DNA from: an uncultured Myxococcales bacterium
GTDB taxonomy: Bacteria > Myxococcota_A > UBA9042
Assembly (NCBI GenBank): GCA_903917305.1
Contig: CAIXAA010000638.1
Coordinates: 1-6,308, forward strand
DNA: 6,308 bases
Direction: 5' to 3'
The stretch's first letter is position 1. Every line of letters begins with the position of its first letter. Both the position numbers and the translations under genes were made by a program. The notes beneath the pieces are model-generated. The model saw nothing but the letters and a program-made list of their open reading frames with translations, had not been told where the DNA came from and ran no database searches. This document shows, piece by piece, positions 1 to 4,340 of this stretch.

Positions 1-1467
1 CCCGGGCGCCACGACCGGCAGCGTCGCGTGAAAGGCAAACACCGGATCGCGGTCCATCTCCTCAGGCGAGATGCGCAGCACCATGCGCGTTGCGCGGTTG
101 CTTTTGCCAATCAGATCAGCCACGTGGAACAGTGGATCGATGATCGACGTCTGGACCGCCGTGGACGCCGCGCTGCCGTCGAACTGCGCTTGCACCATCG
201 CGGAGCGCGACAGCATCGTCTTGCCAGAAATGCATTGATCATCGGCACCTGGCTGGTTCCAGTACTTGCCGCACGCCTTCAGGTTCGTCAGCGCTTGGTC
301 CGGCGAGACGGTCATGAACTGCCCGGTCTGACCGACCGTCGCCTGCAGGGCGGTCACGACCTCGCTGTCGAGGGGAAGCTCGGAATTCGCAAGGAAGTTG
401 GCAAGATCCCACAAGTTCTTGCTAGAAGCCAGATCGGCCAGGCTGACGTCTTGCAGCGGCGAGAGCTTCGCCAGCGACGCCCCCGGCACCGACGCCTCCG
501 TCACGAACGCATGGCCGCCCGCTTCGTCGATCGCCGCCGACATGACCTGGGCGTAGTTGTCCGGCTCCAGGCACTCCGCACCGGCCGGCGCCAACGGCAG
601 GCACGGCCGCGTCTTGCCCGGCGCAAGCAGGGTCATCCGCAGGGGATTCAGCGCCACGTCGAAGTGGTTCTTCACCACGGAGCGCCCCGAGCCCGCCACC
701 GTCACCGTCACGCTCATCTCCTGCGCCGCGGCAATCGAGGTCAGGCGCAGCGGCACGCACGGCTCCGCGTCGGTCATCTCCAGTGTAATCGGCCGGATCG
801 CCTCCACGCCTTGGCCGTTCTGCAGCTTGATCGCGACGAAGACATCGCCCTTGGTGGCGTGGGACTGCAGGATCGGCTTGGCTTTTTCCGGCGTCGCATA
901 CCCGTTCTGGGTCAGCCACTGGAAGATGGGGTCGGCCAATTTGCCTTGAATGACCGCGTAGTCGTACGGACCGGTCGAGCCCGAGTCCAGGACCTCGACG
1001 CCCGGCACCGGAACCATACCGATGTCCATGCCGACGTCGTCCAGGCTGGCGCCGTCCGGCCCGGCCTGCGTTGCGCCACTCGCGTCCTTGCCGCTGTCGT
1101 TGGCCTGGCAGCCTTCTTGGGGGTCGCGGCAGTTTTCCCAAGAATCCTCGACACGTGCAATGCGAAACGCGAGCTTGTCGTCGAGTGCGTCGAACACGTG
1201 CCGCGTCCCGACACCGACGGTCGGCACCTTCGGCACCGGCAGCACCCAGCCGAAGTTCTGCGCCAGGCCGCCGTAGACCACCTCGATCCACACGACGGAC
1301 TTGCCCGCCGCCTCGTCGCGCACGAAGAGCACGCGCTCCGCGTTCTGGAACACGGTCTGCTTGGCGTCCGGCGAAGTCGGCGAGAAGCAGCCGCCGCAGG
1401 CGAGCGCGTCGGCAGCCGGGATCGCCAGCAGGCCTGCAAAGACAAGGGAAAGCAGGGGATTGCGCAT
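1..1467 (-). CDS. DUF2330 family exported protein (3' end beyond window)
   Basis: Reading the minus strand from an ATG at 1467 gives 489 uninterrupted codons to the window edge, so the C-terminus is missing. Residues 1-23 form a Sec signal peptide (MRNPLLSLVFAGLLAIP, then ADALA), and the mature protein begins CGGCF (Cys24, Cys27). This Cys-Gly-Gly-Cys-Phe start, the stretch VVWIEVVYGGLAQNFGWVLPVP (residues 58-79, broad beta-strand pattern), GPYDYAVI (166-173), WLTQNGY (184-190), FVAIKL (210-215) and SPEEMDRDPVF (467-477) are the hallmarks I know from DUF2330 proteins. These are secreted or envelope proteins of unknown function, common in myxobacteria. A GAGGAG ribosome site (1474-1479) lies 6 nt before the ATG and supports the start. 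It is the third gene of the tetR-lipoprotein-DUF2330 operon, 51 bp after the lipoprotein stop. Two extra Cys at 113 and 120 flank an Asp/Gly/Ala-rich loop (about 113-148) that may be an insertion. Family members often end in a membrane helix, which cannot be checked here. Family assignment is fairly sure; function is unknown. Confidence 0.88.
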   Translation of the reverse strand, partial: MRNPLLSLVFAGLLAIPAADALACGGCFSPTSPDAKQTVFQNAERVLFVRDEAAGKSVVWIEVVYGGLAQNFGWVLPVPKVPTVGVGTRHVFDALDDKLAFRIARVEDSWENCRDPQEGCQANDSGKDASGATQAGPDGASLDDVGMDIGMVPVPGVEVLDSGSTGPYDYAVIQGKLADPIFQWLTQNGYATPEKAKPILQSHATKGDVFVAIKLQNGQGVEAIRPITLEMTDAEPCVPLRLTSIAAAQEMSVTVTVAGSGRSVVKNHFDVALNPLRMTLLAPGKTRPCLPLAPAGAECLEPDNYAQVMSAAIDEAGGHAFVTEASVPGASLAKLSPLQDVSLADLASSKNLWDLANFLANSELPLDSEVVTALQATVGQTGQFMTVSPDQALTNLKACGKYWNQPGADDQCISGKTMLSRSAMVQAQFDGSAASTAVQTSIIDPLFHVADLIGKSNRATRMVLRISPEEMDRDPVFAFHATLPVVAPG

Positions 1468-1473
1468 GTCGGG

Positions 1474-1479
1474 CTCCTC
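1474..1479 (-). promoter_or_regulatory. Shine-Dalgarno site of the DUF2330 gene
   Basis: GAGGAG on the minus strand, 6 nt before the ATG at 1467. It fixes the start of the DUF2330 gene and places the signal peptide at the very N-terminus. The rest of the 51-bp gap to the lipoprotein stop shows only a small GC-rich inverted repeat (CCGCG-T-CGCGG, loop too short for a good hairpin) and no convincing promoter, consistent with read-through from the upstream gene. Confidence 0.75.
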
Positions 1480-1518
1480 AAGGGTACAGCGCAGCGTAGC
1501 CGAACCGCGACGCGGCTG

Positions 1519-2133
1519 CTACGGAATCGCGACCACATGGGACGTCGCCACCCGACCGCAAGGATCGCGGACGGTCATGTCGACGTTGAGCGGCGAACCG
1601 CCCGGCCACGAATCGAGAAACACGACCAGACCGGTTTCGAAAACGGCGCCTTGCGCGTCCTTCTTGAGCGGCGCGCCCTGGCCGAGCAGCACGGTCCGCG
1701 CGCCGAACTTGCGCACGCAACTGCCGTCCACGCCTTCGACATCGCCGCCAGCATCGGCGGAACTGGCGTCTGGCGCTGGCCGGGCATTCCAGTCGCCGCA
1801 ATCCACCGGATCGACGGACGTCAGCAGGAACTGCACCTCGAGCTTGTCGTAGCGATCGAGCGCCGGATTCGCGATGCGCACCGCAAGGAACGTGTGCTGC
1901 CCGCCTTGCACGCCGAGGTAGACCGGCAAGGAGCCGTTCGGCGGCAGAGGCGTGAAGGTGCCCTGGCCGTAGCCGATCTCAATCGCCAATGGATCCGCGA
2001 GTGTGCAGCCGGGGATGAGATGGAAGCCATCCGTCGACTCGCTGCACTTGAAACGTTCCGCGGCACAAGGACTTGGCTGTACTGGCGGACAAGCGCTCAG
2101 GAAGACAAGGAAAAGCAGCGCTGCCTTGCGCAT
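1519..2133 (-). CDS. Cysteine-rich lipoprotein of unknown function
   Basis: This 204-residue protein starts at an ATG preceded by GGGAGA (2139-2144) with 5 nt spacing; longer in-frame upstream starts would run into the tetR gene. MRKAALLFLVFLSAC is a lipoprotein signal peptide with lipobox L12-S13-A14-C15. The +2 residue is Pro rather than Asp, so by the E. coli sorting rule it would go to the outer membrane. Mature residues include six further Cys (23, 30, 43, 112, 139, 192), enough for three disulfides. The rest alternates hydrophobic strands (about 69-88, 97-107, 167-174, 184-202) in a beta-sandwich-like pattern, interrupted by an Ala/Asp/Gly-rich low-complexity loop (118-136). I do not recognise a family. 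It lies 13 bp after the tetR stop and 51 bp before the DUF2330 gene, so the three are probably co-transcribed. It may be a periplasmic or surface partner of the DUF2330 protein, but that rests on position only. Confidence 0.82.
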   Translation of the reverse strand: MRKAALLFLVFLSACPPVQPSPCAAERFKCSESTDGFHLIPGCTLADPLAIEIGYGQGTFTPLPPNGSLPVYLGVQGGQHTFLAVRIANPALDRYDKLEVQFLLTSVDPVDCGDWNARPAPDASSADAGGDVEGVDGSCVRKFGARTVLLGQGAPLKKDAQGAVFETGLVVFLDSWPGGSPLNVDMTVRDPCGRVATSHVVAIP

Positions 2134-2138
2134 CCGGA

Positions 2139-2144
2139 TCTCCC
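2139..2144 (-). promoter_or_regulatory. Shine-Dalgarno site of the lipoprotein gene
   Basis: GGGAGA on the minus strand, 5 nt before the ATG at 2133. It sits within the 13-bp gap after the tetR stop codon (2147-2149), so translation of the two genes is probably coupled. Confidence 0.65.
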
Positions 2145-2146
2145 GC

Positions 2147-2773
2147 TCACGACGCCGTGGTGGTCGGCTGATCGACCAGGCCCTCGCCAAACAGGCGCAC
2201 GACCTCTTGGGCCACCTGCGCCGGGTCGCCGAACTCGTTGCCGCTGAGCCACGCGTACACCAGCCGGTCGATGGCGCCGACGATCGCCAACGCCGCAAAA
2301 CGCGGGTCGATATTGCGAATCAGGCCACGCTCGCCCAGGGATCGCACCATGTCGGCGACGAAGCTGTCCAACTGCGAGGAGCGCGTGCGCAGCCACTCGC
2401 CGATCGGGCCGGGATTGCGCTGCTCCCGGTAGAAAAGCAGAATGGCTTCAGGGTATTCCATCACGGTTTGCACCAGGGACGAGCCGAGTTCCTGGTAGGC
2501 AGCGCCGCTCTGCAGCGAATCCTGCGCGACGTCCAGCGCCGCGCGCGCCTCGACCAACGCGTCGATCGCCGGGTCCAGCGCGGCGCCAACCAGCGAACGA
2601 AACAGCGCTTCCTTGTCGTCGAAGTACAGGTAGAACGTGCCGCGCGCCACGCCCGCCTCCGCCGCGACCTGCTCGATGCTGGTGGCGTGGTAGCCCTGAC
2701 CGAGGAACAGTTGCAGCGCAGCCGTCTCGAGATCCGCGCGTTTCTTGGCTTTGTTGTCCTCGCGACGTCCCAC
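2147..2773 (-). CDS. TetR/AcrR-family transcriptional regulator
   Basis: This 208-residue protein is typical in length for TetR repressors. The N-terminal DNA-binding domain spans about residues 8-60: an arginine/lysine-rich start (GRREDNKAKKRADL), helix ETAALQLFLGQGYHATS, then the helix-turn-helix IEQVAAEAGVARGTFYLYF followed by DDKEALF, the family signature. Residues 65-205 are all-helical, variable and ligand-binding in this family, with hydrophobic runs such as ILLFY (111-115) and FAALAIVGAIDRLVYAWL (159-176). The GTG start at 2773 is chosen because GGAGG (2780-2784) lies 6 nt before it and the HTH then falls at the usual distance from the N-terminus; the frame stays open for 57 more codons, but these would cross the operator region. 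The gene heads the leftward operon and is divergent from the calycin/GMC operon, the standard layout for a TetR protein controlling its neighbour. The ligand is unknown; a lipophilic substrate or product of the divergent genes is a reasonable guess. Confidence 0.93.
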   Translation of the reverse strand: MGRREDNKAKKRADLETAALQLFLGQGYHATSIEQVAAEAGVARGTFYLYFDDKEALFRSLVGAALDPAIDALVEARAALDVAQDSLQSGAAYQELGSSLVQTVMEYPEAILLFYREQRNPGPIGEWLRTRSSQLDSFVADMVRSLGERGLIRNIDPRFAALAIVGAIDRLVYAWLSGNEFGDPAQVAQEVVRLFGEGLVDQPTTTAS

Positions 2774-2779
2774 GCTGTG

Positions 2780-2784
2780 CCTCC
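2780..2784 (-). promoter_or_regulatory. Shine-Dalgarno site deciding the GTG start of tetR
   Basis: GGAGG on the minus strand with a 6-nt spacer to GTG at 2773. It is the strongest ribosome site in this frame and argues against more upstream ATG candidates at 2944 and within the operator region. Confidence 0.75.
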
Positions 2785-2792
2785 AGGGAAGT

Positions 2793-2821
2793 GGTGTAGC
2801 AGCCGGCCGCCGCGCTTTCAA
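2793..2821 (-). promoter_or_regulatory. Putative sigma-70-type promoter of the tetR operon
   Basis: On the minus strand TTGAAA (2821-2816, 5 of 6 to TTGACA) is followed after 17 bp by TACACC (2798-2793), which is preceded by TG-C, an extended -10. Transcription would begin near 2786, giving a very short leader before the ribosome site. The -10 matches consensus at only 3 of 6 positions, so support comes mainly from the spacing and the extended -10. The -35 lies within the short palindrome TTTCAAGTTGAAA (2816-2828). Confidence 0.4.
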
Positions 2822-2828
2822 GTTGAAA

Positions 2829-2848
2829 AAATGACAGACCCGCCAGTT
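2829..2848 (-). promoter_or_regulatory. Second, diverged operator-like copy
   Basis: Read on the minus strand, this site (AACTGGCGGGTCTGTCATTT) matches the primary palindrome at 15 of 20 positions, keeping the outer AACTG and TGTCA blocks and diverging mostly in the centre and last arm. Its own arms pair at only 6 of 10 positions. The two sites are centred 32 bp apart, close to three turns of the helix, so two dimers would bind the same DNA face. It lies 8 bp upstream of the proposed tetR -35. Confidence 0.5.
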
Positions 2849-2860
2849 TTCCTTGCCAGG

Positions 2861-2880
2861 AACTGACGCATGTGTCAGTT
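2861..2880. promoter_or_regulatory. Primary palindromic operator, probably for the adjacent TetR protein
   Basis: AACTGACGCATGTGTCAGTT is a 20-bp inverted repeat with 9 of 10 arm positions paired (the only mismatch is g/t at the third position from the centre). It sits in the gap between the divergent tetR and calycin genes, 42 bp before the rightward ATG. Size, symmetry and position fit a TetR-dimer operator. A TTGCCA box at 2853-2858 and a TTTCAT box at 2879-2884 flank it and may belong to the rightward promoter, but their 20-bp spacing is too long to be convincing. Confidence 0.65.
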
Positions 2881-2921
2881 TCATCGAGGGCCGCACCAGG
2901 GTGCGTCCGCGCGGAGCCGCC

Positions 2922-4325
2922 ATGTCCACGTCCTCCCTTCGCATCTACCGCAGCATCGCGTTCGCTTGGGCGGCGCTCTTCGTCGTGACCGGCGCCGAGT
3001 TCGCCGCCATTCCCGGTCTGCTCGGCACAGGCCTGCACGCGCTCGCCCGTCTGCTGCAACTTCATGGAACCATTGATGTGTCTCCGGGCACCTTGTGGCA
3101 CGTCCTGGCGTTGTCGCTGATGGTCGCGGTGACCGGCCTTGCGCTGCTGACCGCGCGGCGCCCGGCGGATCGCGGTCCGTACCTGGTGCTGATGGCGGCC
3201 AAGCTCGCGAGCACGTGCGTCTTTCTCTACCTGGCCGCGACGCTGGGCAGCATCTGGTTGCTCTGCGCGGCGACCGATGGGTTCGTCGCCCTGACCCTGT
3301 TCCTGGCGCGGCGCGGCCTCGATCCACCTGCGAAGGTGCCTGGCTTCGAACGCGCGCAGCGGCCGGCCCCGTTCTACGAAGTCTGGTTCGCCAAGGTGGA
3401 TCTCGGTCCGGACCGCGCGCTCTGGTTGCGCTACACGCTCCTGGACGGCAAGACGCGCGAAGCGGGCACCTGGGCGCTGCTCTTCGACCATGAGCGCATC
3501 CGCGCCGGCAAGACGACCTGGCCGCTGGAAGTCGCAGGCGCGACGGGCACTTCGCTGCTGCCGGACTGCGGCGACGTCCCGCGCTTCCTCGGGCAGCAGG
3601 CGGTCTTTCACGTGGCGGACGGCCACCTCGACAGCGGCAACGCGCTCGGCAGCGCCGGCGAGATCGCCTGGGATCTCCGGTGGCAGGACAGCGGCTGCCG
3701 CTTCGAGCACACGCCCGCCGTGCTGCGCGCGCTTGGTCTGGCAGGCAGCGTGTTCCGCTCGCCGCTGCTCGACCTGCGCGTCAGCGGCAGCGTCAGAATC
3801 GGCAGCGAGATCATCGAGATCGACGGCGCCACCGGCATGCTCGGGCACATCTTCGGCAAACGCCAGGCGCACGGATGGGCCTGGGCGCACTGCAATCGGT
3901 TCGACGGCGGCGAAAACGCCGTGTTCGAAGGCCTTTCCGCCCGCGTGCGTGTCGCCGGCATGGTGACGCCGCCGCTGTCCTCGTTCGTGCTCGACGTGGG
4001 TGGGGCGCGCTTCGCCTTCTCCGGTCTCTGGCAACTGACCGCCGCGCAGACGACGTGGGGCGGCGGCACGTGGCGGTTCTCGGCGCGCTGTGGAAGCGCG
4101 CGGCTCGTCGGGGAATTGACGGCGCCGCCGACCGAGCGCGTGGCGCTGGTCACGTACACCGACACGGACGATTCCAACCTTTGGTGCGCCAACAGCAAGC
4201 TCGCAAATTTGAAGCTGGAGCTGAGCGATCCGCGGCGCGGCGTGCACAAGGTGCTGACGGCCACCGGCACGGCGGCGTTCGAGGAAGTCGGGCGTGATCG
4301 ACCGCAGCGCGCGGTCGTGCTGTAG
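2922..4325 (+). CDS. Four-helix membrane protein fused to a tocopherol-cyclase/CrtC-like calycin domain
   Basis: This 467-residue protein has two parts. Residues 1-130 hold four hydrophobic segments (about 10-33, 57-78, 87-108, 109-129), so this part is membrane-embedded. Residues 135-467 form a soluble beta-rich domain resembling the lipocalin-like (calycin) proteins that include tocopherol cyclase and carotenoid hydratase CrtC. The evidence is ALWLRYTLLDG (166-176) with TWALLFD (183-189), the block GWAWAHCNRF (318-327), which parallels the W-x-W-x-Q-C-N motif of plant tocopherol cyclase as I remember it, and a C-terminal stretch with TERVALVTYTD, then NSKLANLKLEL and TATGTAAFEEVG (404-457), which parallels the end of that enzyme. 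The Gln of the plant motif is His323 here. The ATG at 2922 has GGAG (2913-2916) 5 nt before it; an in-frame TTG at 2853 would overlap the operator. The GMC oxidoreductase follows after 15 bp. It may bind, or add water to or cyclise, a hydrophobic isoprenoid-type substrate. The fold is fairly sure; the activity is unproven. Confidence 0.83.
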   Translation: MSTSSLRIYRSIAFAWAALFVVTGAEFAAIPGLLGTGLHALARLLQLHGTIDVSPGTLWHVLALSLMVAVTGLALLTARRPADRGPYLVLMAAKLASTCVFLYLAATLGSIWLLCAATDGFVALTLFLARRGLDPPAKVPGFERAQRPAPFYEVWFAKVDLGPDRALWLRYTLLDGKTREAGTWALLFDHERIRAGKTTWPLEVAGATGTSLLPDCGDVPRFLGQQAVFHVADGHLDSGNALGSAGEIAWDLRWQDSGCRFEHTPAVLRALGLAGSVFRSPLLDLRVSGSVRIGSEIIEIDGATGMLGHIFGKRQAHGWAWAHCNRFDGGENAVFEGLSARVRVAGMVTPPLSSFVLDVGGARFAFSGLWQLTAAQTTWGGGTWRFSARCGSARLVGELTAPPTERVALVTYTDTDDSNLWCANSKLANLKLELSDPRRGVHKVLTATGTAAFEEVGRDRPQRAVVL

Positions 4326-4328
4326 CGC

Positions 4329-4334
4329 AAGGAG
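4329..4334 (+). promoter_or_regulatory. Shine-Dalgarno site of the GMC oxidoreductase gene
   Basis: AAGGAG, 6 nt before the ATG at 4341 and just after the TAG (4323-4325) of the calycin gene. It is close to the ideal ribosome site and supports co-transcription, with no room for a separate promoter. Confidence 0.8.
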
Positions 4335-4340
4335 CAGACC

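Noticed and set aside
1468..1518. GC-rich inverted repeat CCGCG-T-CGCGG as a terminator or attenuator
   Set aside because: The loop is one base and no T-run follows; such short GC palindromes are frequent in this base composition.
422..1538. Overlapping minus-strand frames (422-1291 and 912-1538) inside the DUF2330 gene
   Set aside because: They are out of frame with the gene that has the signal peptide, ribosome site and DUF2330 motifs; the products are Arg/Gly/Ser-rich.
28..2247. 739-codon open frame on the plus strand
   Set aside because: It is antisense to the DUF2330, lipoprotein and tetR genes; the product is Arg/His-rich with no domain, a typical GC-rich shadow.
2134..2298. Upstream start at 2298 for the lipoprotein
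   Set aside because: It would overlap tetR in another frame and bury the lipoprotein signal peptide inside the protein.
2853..2921. TTG start at 2853 for the calycin protein
   Set aside because: It would add 23 residues encoded by the operator palindrome; the ATG at 2922 has GGAG at good spacing and leads directly into the first membrane helix.
2774..2944. Upstream extension of the TetR protein to an ATG at 2944
   Set aside because: The added 57 residues are not TetR-like and would be translated across the operator and the divergent start; the GTG at 2773 has a strong ribosome site.
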